A stretch of DNA of 64,000 nucleotides, taken from contig JBIQKZ010000008.1 of assembly GCA_044464765.1 (NCBI GenBank), forward strand, positions 1-64,000, in the 5' to 3' direction. Under the pieces are notes generated by a model. That model made no database searches, had not been told where the DNA came from, and saw only the letters and a program-made list of their open reading frames with translations. A program made the translations under genes and the position numbers. Position 1 is the stretch's first letter. Each line of letters starts with the position of its first letter. Positions 54,267 to 61,837 of the stretch are shown here, piece by piece. The DNA is from JBIQKZ01 sp044464765. GTDB taxonomy: Bacteria; Pseudomonadota; Gammaproteobacteria; Burkholderiales; Burkholderiaceae_B.

Positions 54267-54875
54267 ATGACTGAAAAAACCAAGGCGCCAAGCGACAGCG
54301 CCCTGTACGCCCGCGCCCGCCTCGCGCAGCAAAAAGCCATACGGCAACGCCGGCGTCGCCTGTCGGCCGCTGCAAAAGCTGCCGGCCTGGCGGACGCACA
54401 AAAAACCGCCCTGGCTGCCACACAAGCCCCCTGGCCAAGCCCTGCCGATCCAGGCGACCCTGTTGCACAAGAGCGCACGCAGCCAACCACCCTCGCCGGC
54501 ACACACCGCTCGCCCACTCAACAGTCGGGCGACGACGCCGAGACCCGCGCCATGCGCTTTCTACAAGACCAAGGCGTAGTCATCCTGCAACGCAACCTGC
54601 ATTGTCGCGCGGGCGAAATAGACCTGGTATGCCAACATGACGACACACTGGCCTTTGTCGAAGTGCGCCAACGCAGCACCACAGAATTCGGAGGCGCCGC
54701 CGCCAGTGTAAACCGCCACAAGCAACAGCGCCTCATCCGCGCCGCCCACTATTTCCTGCCTAAACTGACACGCCTTCACTTCAACGGCCGCTCCCCCGCC
54801 TGCCGCTTCGACGTCATCGCCCTTGAGCCCGACGGACTGCATTGGATCCGGGATGCATTTCGGGTGGATAGATAA
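54267..54875 (+). CDS. yraN: YraN family endonuclease-like protein with long N-terminal extension
   Basis: A 203-residue protein. Residues from about 88 to 200 form the UPF0102/YraN domain (GDDAETRAMRFLQDQGVVIL, CRAGEIDLVCQHDDTLAFVE, VNRHKQQRLIRAAHYFL), a PD-(D/E)xK-like nuclease fold. The first 87 residues are Ala/Arg/Gln rich (ARARLAQQKAIRQRRRR) and not part of the family. It lies between rsmI and diaA, as in many Gram-negatives; its substrate is unknown. Confidence 0.88.
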   Translation: MTEKTKAPSDSALYARARLAQQKAIRQRRRRLSAAAKAAGLADAQKTALAATQAPWPSPADPGDPVAQERTQPTTLAGTHRSPTQQSGDDAETRAMRFLQDQGVVILQRNLHCRAGEIDLVCQHDDTLAFVEVRQRSTTEFGGAAASVNRHKQQRLIRAAHYFLPKLTRLHFNGRSPACRFDVIALEPDGLHWIRDAFRVDR

Positions 54876-54902
54876 CCCCAACCTCCCAAGCCCCCAGGTC
54901 CG

Positions 54903-55114
54903 CGCTGAGGGGGCAGGGTTCACCGCCGACCTTGGACGTGCGCCGCGGGCTACCGAAGGCAGGACGGGGAATTCGGCCCAAGCTGTCTGAGCTCGAGTCG
55001 CCAACGGCGGCGAGGGCGAGTTCTTGGGCCGCCCGTCCGTACGAGGTAGACGCGGGTAGTCGGGCGCAGCCCGACCGCACGGCTGGCCGGCGGGTGAACC
55101 CTGCCCCCTCAGCG
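54903..55114 (+). repeat. Palindromic intergenic element, copy E (singleton)
   Basis: A 212-bp element closed by a perfect 22-bp inverted repeat (54903-54924 and 55093-55114). Inside are GGACGGG / CCCGTCC, GGCCCAAG / CTTGGGCC with CCAAG at 54978-54982 and CTTGG at 55023-55027, and an apical CGCC-AAC-GGCG. It mixes features of both core types (CTGTCTGAGC as in D, CGCCAACGGCGG as in B and C). It sits alone in the 376-bp gap between yraN and diaA; the remaining 137 bp (55115-55251) should hold the diaA promoter but I cannot name boxes. Confidence 0.82.
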
Positions 55115-55251
55115 CAGCGCAACGCAACACGTGCTCAAAACAACACGTAAACGCACCCCTTAACGCAACATCCGCCAAACAACCCGACACCTGTCAAATT
55201 TGTTGCATCTCTCAAAATCCATCCCGCCCCCCATGCGATAGAATATCCGCC

Positions 55252-55845
55252 ATGGATATGACCTCACGCATGACATCGCATTTCGACGATGCAATCGACA
55301 CCTTCAAGGCCAGTTCTCAACTACTGGCCCAACCCCTGTCAAACGCCATCGACATGCTGTTCAGCACCCTCGCCAACAACGGCAAAATCCTCGCCTGCGG
55401 CAACGGCGGCTCCGCCGCCGACGCCCAGCACTTCATCGCCGAACTCGTCGGGCGCTTCGAACGCGACCGCCTGCCCCTGGCCGGCATCGCCCTCAACACC
55501 GACACCTCCATCCTGACCGCCGTCGGCAACGACTACGGCTTCGACACCATCTTCGAACGCCAAGTCAACGCCCTGGGCCAGCCTGGCGACACACTCGTCG
55601 CCATCTCCACCAGCGGGAACTCCCCCAACGTTTCCCTGTCTATAGAAGCCGCCCACGACCGCGAAATGCAAGTCATCGCCCTTACCGGCAAAGGCGGCGG
55701 AAAAATCAACGAACTGCTGAACGAAACCGACATCCACCTATGCGTACCGCACGACCGCACCATGCGCATACAAGAAGTCCACATCCTGCTTTTGCATGCG
55801 TTATGCGACGGCATCGACGCACTGCTCCTGGGAGACACGCTGTAA
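55252..55845 (+). CDS. diaA: SIS-domain protein, DiaA/phosphoheptose isomerase type
   Basis: A 197-residue SIS protein (ILACGNGGSAADAQHFIAEL, LVAISTSGNSPNVSLSIEAA, RIQEVHILLLHALCDGID). GmhA and DiaA are close paralogues; the neighbours (rsmI, yraN, dolP) match the E. coli DiaA locus, where the protein helps DnaA load at the origin. A heptose isomerase role cannot be excluded. Several ATGs lie near the start (55252, 55258, 55270). Confidence 0.85.
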   Translation: MDMTSRMTSHFDDAIDTFKASSQLLAQPLSNAIDMLFSTLANNGKILACGNGGSAADAQHFIAELVGRFERDRLPLAGIALNTDTSILTAVGNDYGFDTIFERQVNALGQPGDTLVAISTSGNSPNVSLSIEAAHDREMQVIALTGKGGGKINELLNETDIHLCVPHDRTMRIQEVHILLLHALCDGIDALLLGDTL

Positions 55846-56552
55846 TGAAAGAAACCATCCTTCAGACCCGCCCAACCGCCCTGGTCGCCATGGCCCTTGC
55901 CCTGCTTACCCTTCTGTCGGGCTGCGGCGCCCTGGTGGTCGGCGGCACGGCAGCCACCACCGCAATCGTCGTCACCGACCGCCGCACCGCAGGCCAGCAA
56001 GTCGAAGACAAAGCCATCGAAATGAAAGTCAGCGCCGACATGCGCAACCTCTTTGGCGAGACCGCACGCACCAATATCGTCTCGTATGCGGGCCGCGTCC
56101 TGCTGCTGGGCGACGTCCCCACCGAGCAAGACAAGCAAAAAGCCCAGGAAGCCGCCAGCAAAGTCGAAAACGTCAAGGAAGTCTATAACGAGATTCGCGT
56201 CGGCAGCATTACCCCGCTAAGCGTTCGCACCAACGATACCTGGCTCACCACCAAAGTCACTACCGAACTGATCAACACCAAAGACGTTCCCACCCGTACC
56301 ATCGTCATCACCACAGAACGCGGGGTTGTGTATTTAATGGGTAAAGTCACGGCCGCCGAAGGCGAGCGGGCCGGCAAAGCCGCCGCCAGCGTCGCCGGAG
56401 TCAATAAGGTAGTAAAATTATTTGAAATCGTTTCGCCCGAAAGCGTCATCAGCAACCAGCAAGCACCTGCACCCATAGAAAGCACTGCCTCGCCGGGCAA
56501 CACGGTGTCGCCCGATATGTCATCGGATGTTCAAACTATGCCTGTGCAATGA
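55845..56552 (+). CDS. dolP: BON-domain outer-membrane lipoprotein (DolP-like)
   Basis: A 235-residue lipoprotein with a lipobox LLSGC near residue 27 and two BON domains (IEMKVSADMRNLFGE to VKEVYNEIRVG; WLTTKVTTELINTKDVP to VNKVVKLFEIV). DolP keeps outer-membrane integrity and helps Bam and division factors. A polar C-terminal tail of 35 residues is extra. The ATG overlaps the diaA stop by one base (TAATG). Confidence 0.92.
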   Translation: MKETILQTRPTALVAMALALLTLLSGCGALVVGGTAATTAIVVTDRRTAGQQVEDKAIEMKVSADMRNLFGETARTNIVSYAGRVLLLGDVPTEQDKQKAQEAASKVENVKEVYNEIRVGSITPLSVRTNDTWLTTKVTTELINTKDVPTRTIVITTERGVVYLMGKVTAAEGERAGKAAASVAGVNKVVKLFEIVSPESVISNQQAPAPIESTASPGNTVSPDMSSDVQTMPVQ

Positions 56553-57043
56553 AAAAAGTATTAATCAGCCTCGTCGTCATCGTAGCCCTGGCCGGCATCG
56601 GCCTATGGCAATTTGCGGGAACCGCCAAGGCGGCCCCGCAGGTAACCTTCACCATGCTCGACGGTAAAACCGTCACCACCAACGACCTATTGGGCAAAGT
56701 GGTGCTGGTCAAATTCTGGGCCACCAGCTGTGTCACCTGCGTACAGCAAATGCCCGGCACCATCGAAACCTATAACCGGCTATCCCCGAAAGGCTACGAC
56801 GTGATCGCCGTCGCCATGGACTACGACCCACCCGACTACGTCCGCAACTTCACGCATTCGCGCCAGTTGCCATTTTCCGTCAGCATGGACAGCACCGGCG
56901 AAATCGCCAAGGCTTTCGACGATGTCAAACTGACGCCCACGGCCTTCCTGATCGACAAGCAAGGCCGTATTATCAAACGCTATCTGGGCAATTATGACAC
57001 CGCCGCATTCGTCGATACCGTCGAGAAAGCCCTTGCAGGCTAA
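56549..57043 (+). CDS. Thioredoxin-like protein (TlpA/ResA type)
   Basis: A 164-residue exported thioredoxin-fold protein. An N-terminal anchor (VLISLVVIVALAGIGLWQF) precedes the fold. The redox site is WATSCVTCVQQMP (CVTC) and the cis-proline loop is LTPTAFLIDKQG. It probably reduces or oxidises thiols in the periplasm, for example in heme or copper handling. It overlaps dolP by 4 bases (ATGA) and ends before an intrinsic terminator. Confidence 0.92.
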   Translation: MKKVLISLVVIVALAGIGLWQFAGTAKAAPQVTFTMLDGKTVTTNDLLGKVVLVKFWATSCVTCVQQMPGTIETYNRLSPKGYDVIAVAMDYDPPDYVRNFTHSRQLPFSVSMDSTGEIAKAFDDVKLTPTAFLIDKQGRIIKRYLGNYDTAAFVDTVEKALAG

Positions 57044-57074
57044 CCGCCAAGACAACCGGCACGTCGAAACCCAG

Positions 57075-57105
57075 CCCGAAAGCAGACAGCCGCTTTCGGG
57101 TTTTT
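57075..57105 (+). terminator. Intrinsic terminator before argB
   Basis: A perfect 9-bp stem, CCCGAAAGC / GCTTTCGGG (57075-57083 and 57092-57100), with an 8-base loop is followed by TTTTT. It ends the diaA-dolP-thioredoxin transcript and separates it from argB. Confidence 0.9.
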
Positions 57106-57130
57106 CACACCAGCCTAACGAATCTTTGCC

Positions 57131-58033
57131 ATGACCACTGCTTCCAGCGACACCCCCGCGCACTCTTCAACCGTCAAGGCCGACGTTCTCGCCGAAGCGC
57201 TGCCCTATATCCGCCGCTTCCACGGAAAAACCGTCGTCATCAAGTACGGCGGCAACGCCATGACCGACGAAACACTGCAACGCAACTTCGCGCACGACGT
57301 CGTATTGCTGAAACTGGTGGGCCTGAATCCGGTGGTTGTACACGGCGGCGGCCCGCAAATCAACGACGCCCTCAAGCGCATCGGCAAGGAAGGCGCCTTC
57401 ATACAGGGCATGCGGGTTACCGATGCCGAAACCATGGAAGTCGTTGAATGGGTGCTGGGCGGCCAGGTCCAGCAGGACATCGTCATGATGATCAACGAAG
57501 CCGGCGGCAAGGCCGTCGGGCTGACCGGCAAAGACGGATGCCTGATCCAGGCGCGCAAGAAAATGCTGGCCGACAAGGAAAAGCCCGGCGAATGGCTGGA
57601 CATCGGCTACGTGGGCGATATTACCCGGGTCGAGCCGGCTGTGGTCAAGGCGCTGCAAGACGATCAGTTCATTCCGGTTATTTCTTCGATTGGCTATGGT
57701 GAAGACGGCCGCGCCTACAACATCAATGCCGACCTGGTCGCTGGCAAGATGGCCGAAGTGCTTGGCGCTGAAAAGCTTATCATGATGACGAACACCCCTG
57801 GGGTGCTCGACAAGAACGGCGAACTGCTGCGCAGCCTGTCGGCCCAGACCATCGACGAACTCTTCGAGGACGGCACGATCTCGGGCGGAATGCTGCCCAA
57901 GATCTCCTCGGCACTGGATGCCGCGCGCAATGGCGTGAACTCCGTGCACGTGGTCGACGGGCGCGTTCCCCATTGCCTGCTCCTGGAGATTCTGACGGAC
58001 CGTGGTGTCGGCACCATGATTACCGCCATCTGA
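57131..58033 (+). CDS. argB: N-acetylglutamate kinase
   Basis: A 300-residue amino-acid kinase that phosphorylates N-acetylglutamate in arginine synthesis. Signature strands are VVIKYGGNAMTD, PVVVHGGGPQIND and VGLTGKDG, with SGGMLPKISSALDAARNG at the C-terminus. Its length is standard for the hexameric, arginine-sensitive type, but sensitivity cannot be judged here. It starts 25 bases after the terminator. Confidence 0.97.
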   Translation: MTTASSDTPAHSSTVKADVLAEALPYIRRFHGKTVVIKYGGNAMTDETLQRNFAHDVVLLKLVGLNPVVVHGGGPQINDALKRIGKEGAFIQGMRVTDAETMEVVEWVLGGQVQQDIVMMINEAGGKAVGLTGKDGCLIQARKKMLADKEKPGEWLDIGYVGDITRVEPAVVKALQDDQFIPVISSIGYGEDGRAYNINADLVAGKMAEVLGAEKLIMMTNTPGVLDKNGELLRSLSAQTIDELFEDGTISGGMLPKISSALDAARNGVNSVHVVDGRVPHCLLLEILTDRGVGTMITAI

Positions 58034-58034
58034 T

Positions 58035-58775
58035 ATGCGCTCGTTGCAGCCCCCCATTGCGCCGCACCGCTCTGAACGCGGCCGCAAACAGGCGACCAAC
58101 GACGACATGGTATGGTTGTTCGACCTGGATAATACCCTGCACGACTGTTCCCGCTTCATTTTTACCCAGATCGACCAGCACATGACCCAGGCCGTCATGC
58201 GCACCCTGGAGGTCGACGCCAGCACCGCCAATCGCTTACGCAAGCAATACTGGGAACGCTATGGCGCCACCGTGATCGGCATGGTGCGCCATCACGGCGT
58301 CAACGCCCGCCAATTCCTGGCGCTCAGCCACGATTTCGACCCCCGCCCGCTGGTCCACTCGGAATCCGGCCTGCCGGCCAAGCTGGATCAACTCAAAGGC
58401 AGGAAGATTCTGCTTACGAACGCGCCACTGGACTACGCCCGCCAGGTTCTGAAAACCCTGGGCATCCTGCGTCGCTTCGAAAGCATCTGGACCATGGATC
58501 ACATGACGCTGCAAGGCCGGATCCGGCCCAAGCCGACGCTGGCATTAATGAAGCAAGTGCTGGCCCGCGTCGGAGCGCCGGCCCGGCAGGTGGTGCTGGT
58601 GGAAGACACCTTGCGCAACCTGAAGGCAGCCCGCCAGATCGGCATGCGCACCGTCCATGTGTTTCATCCTGGCACGCCGTTTTCAGGCATGCATAGCGGG
58701 CGCCCGGATTACGTGGACTTGCGCATCAACTCGCTTGGCCAATTGCTGACGGGCCAGCGCCGCTTGTATCGCTGA
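58035..58775 (+). CDS. HAD phosphatase, pyrimidine 5'-nucleotidase type
   Basis: A 246-residue HAD hydrolase. Catalytic aspartates are in VWLFDLDNTLHD, motif II is KILLTNAPLDYA, motif III KPTLALMKQVL, and motif IV VLVEDTLRNLKAA. This subclass (SDT1/PHM8-like) removes phosphate from pyrimidine nucleotides. The start at 58035 follows the argB stop by one base; a later ATG at 58107 (MVWLFDLD) would give a shorter protein. Confidence 0.9.
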   Translation: MRSLQPPIAPHRSERGRKQATNDDMVWLFDLDNTLHDCSRFIFTQIDQHMTQAVMRTLEVDASTANRLRKQYWERYGATVIGMVRHHGVNARQFLALSHDFDPRPLVHSESGLPAKLDQLKGRKILLTNAPLDYARQVLKTLGILRRFESIWTMDHMTLQGRIRPKPTLALMKQVLARVGAPARQVVLVEDTLRNLKAARQIGMRTVHVFHPGTPFSGMHSGRPDYVDLRINSLGQLLTGQRRLYR

Positions 58776-58800
58776 CGTCACTCATGCACCTTGCCCGCCC

Positions 58801-59382
58801 ATGATCGCCCACGACCCATCCCGCAGCAAAAAGGCCGACATCCTGAATGTTCTGACGCAAATGCTGGCCGTTCCCCGCATGGCGCGTGTCACCACTGCCA
58901 ACCTGGCTCGCGAGCTGAATCAATCCGAGGCGGCGCTCTACCGCCACTTTTCCAGCAAAGCCCAGATGTTCGAAAGCCTGATCGGCCTGGTCCGCCATCA
59001 ATTGCAAGAAGACCTGGAGCACATCGAGCATACCGAGCCCGACGGCCGGCTGCGCTTGCGCAAGCAGGCCCATGCTCTGCTGCTTTTCGCCGAGCGGCAT
59101 CAAGGCCTGGCCCGCGTTCTTACCGGTGAAGCCCTTGCGCACGAGGACGCATCGCTGTTGATCCATCTGGCCGAATTGCATGCCGAGCTACGGCAAGCCT
59201 TGCACCAGAACATCGTGCTGGCGACAAGCCAGGGCACGCTGACGGATCGGCCCGACTCAAACGTACGCACCGATGTTCTTATGGACTGGCTGCTGGGCCG
59301 ATGGCTGCGCTATTCACAAAGCGGCTGGCTTATGCCGCCCACCGAGAGCCACACCCAGGCGCTGGATTGCCTGGGCCTTTAA
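58801..59382 (+). CDS. slmA: Nucleoid occlusion factor SlmA
   Basis: A 193-residue TetR-family protein that binds chromosomal sites and blocks FtsZ rings over the nucleoid. The helix-turn-helix (VTTANLARELNQSEAALYRH) and the following FSSKAQMFESLIGLVRH match SlmA. It follows argB and the HAD gene, the order I recall in Burkholderiales. It is convergent with moeB. Confidence 0.93.
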   Translation: MIAHDPSRSKKADILNVLTQMLAVPRMARVTTANLARELNQSEAALYRHFSSKAQMFESLIGLVRHQLQEDLEHIEHTEPDGRLRLRKQAHALLLFAERHQGLARVLTGEALAHEDASLLIHLAELHAELRQALHQNIVLATSQGTLTDRPDSNVRTDVLMDWLLGRWLRYSQSGWLMPPTESHTQALDCLGL

Positions 59383-59434
59383 GCTTCGGGAAAACACACT
59401 TGCGCCGAACACGACACTCGCCAAGCAAGGCGTG

Positions 59435-60184
59435 TTAACGCCCCCCGCACACTGCGCACTCGGGATCGCGCTTGAAACGGACACTATGCCATTGCATGGT
59501 CAAGGCATCCAGACAAAGCAGCCGGCCCACCAAGGGTTCGCCGATCCCCGCAATCAGCTTGATCGCCTCGGCAGCCTGCATACTGCCGATAATCCCCACC
59601 AACGGCCCGAGAACACCGATTGTGGCGCAACTAAGTTCGTCCGCCTCGTCGGATTCGGGAAACAGGCAGTGATAGCACGGGGAATCGCTGCTGCGCAGAT
59701 CGTACACGCTGACCTGCCCGGCAAACCGGATGGCCGCGCCAGAAATCAGAGGCTTGCGATGCTGAACGCACGCGCGATTCAAGGCATGGCGGGTGGCAAA
59801 GTTGTCGCAGCAGTCCAGCACGAAATCTGCGTCGCGCACCGCATCGGCAAACATGGGGCCGACCAGGCGTTCTACGCGCGCCTGAACCTGTACGTCGGGG
59901 TTGAGCCGGCCCAGGGTCTGTCGCCCCGATTCTGCCTTGGGCACGCCCAGCGCAGGAGTGTCGTGAAGGATCTGCCGCTGCAGATTGCTAAGTTCGACAA
60001 CGTCGTCGTCCACCAACGTGAGGCTGCCCACCCCCGCCGAAGCCAGATAAAGCGCGGCCGGTGAGCCCAGGCCGCCTGCACCGACGATCAGTACCCGTGC
60101 TTGCAACAGGCGCTGCTGCCCTTCGATGCCCAGCTCGTCGAGCAGGATATGACGCGCATACCGCAGCAGGGCTTGATCATCCAT
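59435..60184 (-). CDS. moeB: MoeB/ThiF-type adenylyltransferase
   Basis: A 249-residue E1-like enzyme that adenylates the C-terminus of a MoaD or ThiS sulfur carrier. The ATP site is LIVGAGGLGSPAALYLASAG, the arginine-finger region is DVVELSNLQRQILHD, and zinc cysteines form CYHC and CAVC. It could serve molybdopterin or the thiG pathway, since no other ThiF is in view. It lies 15 bases downstream of ctpA. Confidence 0.93.
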   Translation of the reverse strand: MDDQALLRYARHILLDELGIEGQQRLLQARVLIVGAGGLGSPAALYLASAGVGSLTLVDDDVVELSNLQRQILHDTPALGVPKAESGRQTLGRLNPDVQVQARVERLVGPMFADAVRDADFVLDCCDNFATRHALNRACVQHRKPLISGAAIRFAGQVSVYDLRSSDSPCYHCLFPESDEADELSCATIGVLGPLVGIIGSMQAAEAIKLIAGIGEPLVGRLLCLDALTMQWHSVRFKRDPECAVCGGR

Positions 60185-60199
60185 GTGGCGCTGATGGTC

Positions 60200-61771
60200 C
60201 TAGTTGTCGATCTTGATGAGCCCATCCGGCGTCAGCCGATAGCGCTCGATTTTCTCGGCTGGCGTGGAAGTCGCCGGGGGCAGCACCGGCGCTACGGCGC
60301 CATCAGTTTTTTTTTGAGCGCCGTCGTCTGGAGCCGGAATCTCGGGAGCGGTTGGAACCTCTACCGTCGGCGGAGCCACCTTAGGCTCGGCTGCAACCAC
60401 CACGGATGGATCATTCCGCTTGACCGGACGGCCTTCCAGGAAGTTGATCGCCTGCTTGAGCTGGAAGTCGTCATCGCCGCCGAACTCGAACATCTTGGGT
60501 TCGACCTTGGGTTCGTCCTCTTCTTCTTTCGGAGTAACGACCTCGGGCACCAGGTTGTTCAGCAGGTGATGCTCCAGGTCGGCCTCGCGAGGCAACCGGA
60601 ACAGATTGCCTTGAGCGGTATCGTCGACCGTAATATCGGGATCAACGCCGGTAACCTGTATGGAGCGCCCTGACGGCGTATAGTAGCGCGCCGTGGTCAG
60701 CTTGATGCCTGTATCCTCGCTGAGCGGAAGAACGCTTTGCACCGAGCCTTTGCCAAAGGTGCGATTGCCCATGATCTTGGCGCGCTTGTGGTCTTGCAGC
60801 GCACCGGCGACGATCTCGGACGCCGAGGCTGACCCTACGTTGACCAGCACCACCATGGGCACGGTCTTTGCCCATGCAGGCACGGTGCCCGAGCTGCTGT
60901 CGTACGTGTTGTCGAGATAGCCGCCCGCATACTGGTTGGACTTTGAGTGATATTCGCGGTTGGACGACGGGATACGCCCTTTAGTGGACACCACCAGCAC
61001 ATTGGGCGGCAAGAAAGCCGACGACACGCCAATCGCGCCGTCGAGCAAGCCGCCCGGATCATTGCGCAGATCGAGGATAAGCCCTTTAGGCGCCTTCGGT
61101 TGCCCCAGCTTGTCCAACTGGTTGATCAGGTCGGATGTCGTGCGCTCCTGGAACTGCGATATCCGTACGTAGGCGATGTCGTCTGGCAGCATTTTGCTGC
61201 GCACGCTGCGCACCTTGATCAGGTCGCGCACGATCTTGACCACCATCGGCTTGTCTTGCCCTTCGCGCCGGATGGTCAGGACGATGGATGTCTTGGGTTC
61301 GCCGCGCATCAGCTTGATGGCTTCGCTGAGCGTCATGCCTTTGGTGGGTTTGCCGTCGATGTGCGTAATAATGTCGCCGGATAGTATCCCCGCCCGCGCG
61401 GCCGGCGTATCTTCGATGGGAGCAATGACCTTGGGCATGCCGTCTTCGCTGCCGATCTCCATGCCCAAGCCGCCAAAACCGCCCTGGGTGATGGATTCCA
61501 TTTCTTTGAACGCTTCGGCGTCAAGGTAGGCCGAATGCGGATCCAGGTCGCTGAACATGCCCTTGATGGCGTCATTGATCAGCTTCTTGTCGCCCAGGGG
61601 TTCGACGTAGCTGGCCTTGATGGCCGCGAAGACATTGGCGAATTGCTGCAATTCCCGCAACGGCAAGGGTTCCGAACGTTGCGCCAGCGCGGAAATTCCC
61701 AAGCTGAGCAGAACGCCCCCCAATGCACCAATAATCACTAAGCTGAAACTGCCTATCCTGCGAGTGCCCAT
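60200..61771 (-). CDS. ctpA: Carboxy-terminal processing protease (S41)
   Basis: A 523-residue periplasmic serine protease with an N-terminal anchor (FSLVIIGALGGVLLSLGISA). A PDZ domain (GFGGLGMEIGSEDGMPKVIA, IITHIDGKPTKGMTLSEAI) leads to the Ser/Lys catalytic site (NVGSASASEIVAGAL and NRTFGKGSVQSV). The C-terminal 110 residues are Pro/Glu/Ala rich. It trims envelope hydrolases and other C-termini. I use the ATG at 61771 with AGGA 6 bases upstream. Confidence 0.94.
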   Translation of the reverse strand: MGTRRIGSFSLVIIGALGGVLLSLGISALAQRSEPLPLRELQQFANVFAAIKASYVEPLGDKKLINDAIKGMFSDLDPHSAYLDAEAFKEMESITQGGFGGLGMEIGSEDGMPKVIAPIEDTPAARAGILSGDIITHIDGKPTKGMTLSEAIKLMRGEPKTSIVLTIRREGQDKPMVVKIVRDLIKVRSVRSKMLPDDIAYVRISQFQERTTSDLINQLDKLGQPKAPKGLILDLRNDPGGLLDGAIGVSSAFLPPNVLVVSTKGRIPSSNREYHSKSNQYAGGYLDNTYDSSSGTVPAWAKTVPMVVLVNVGSASASEIVAGALQDHKRAKIMGNRTFGKGSVQSVLPLSEDTGIKLTTARYYTPSGRSIQVTGVDPDITVDDTAQGNLFRLPREADLEHHLLNNLVPEVVTPKEEEDEPKVEPKMFEFGGDDDFQLKQAINFLEGRPVKRNDPSVVVAAEPKVAPPTVEVPTAPEIPAPDDGAQKKTDGAVAPVLPPATSTPAEKIERYRLTPDGLIKIDN

Positions 61772-61837
61772 GCACATTCCTGAAATAATTGGGTTGCCGA
61801 CGTGCGGGCAACGATATCCCGACAAATAGTAACGAAA

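Noticed and set aside
59383..59434. An intrinsic terminator between slmA and moeB
   Set aside because: A weak, bulged inverted repeat is present, but there is no T tract and the stem is not clean.
61772..61825. An earlier start for ctpA
   Set aside because: The upstream in-frame codons give no signal-peptide improvement, and a Shine-Dalgarno sits correctly before the ATG at 61771.
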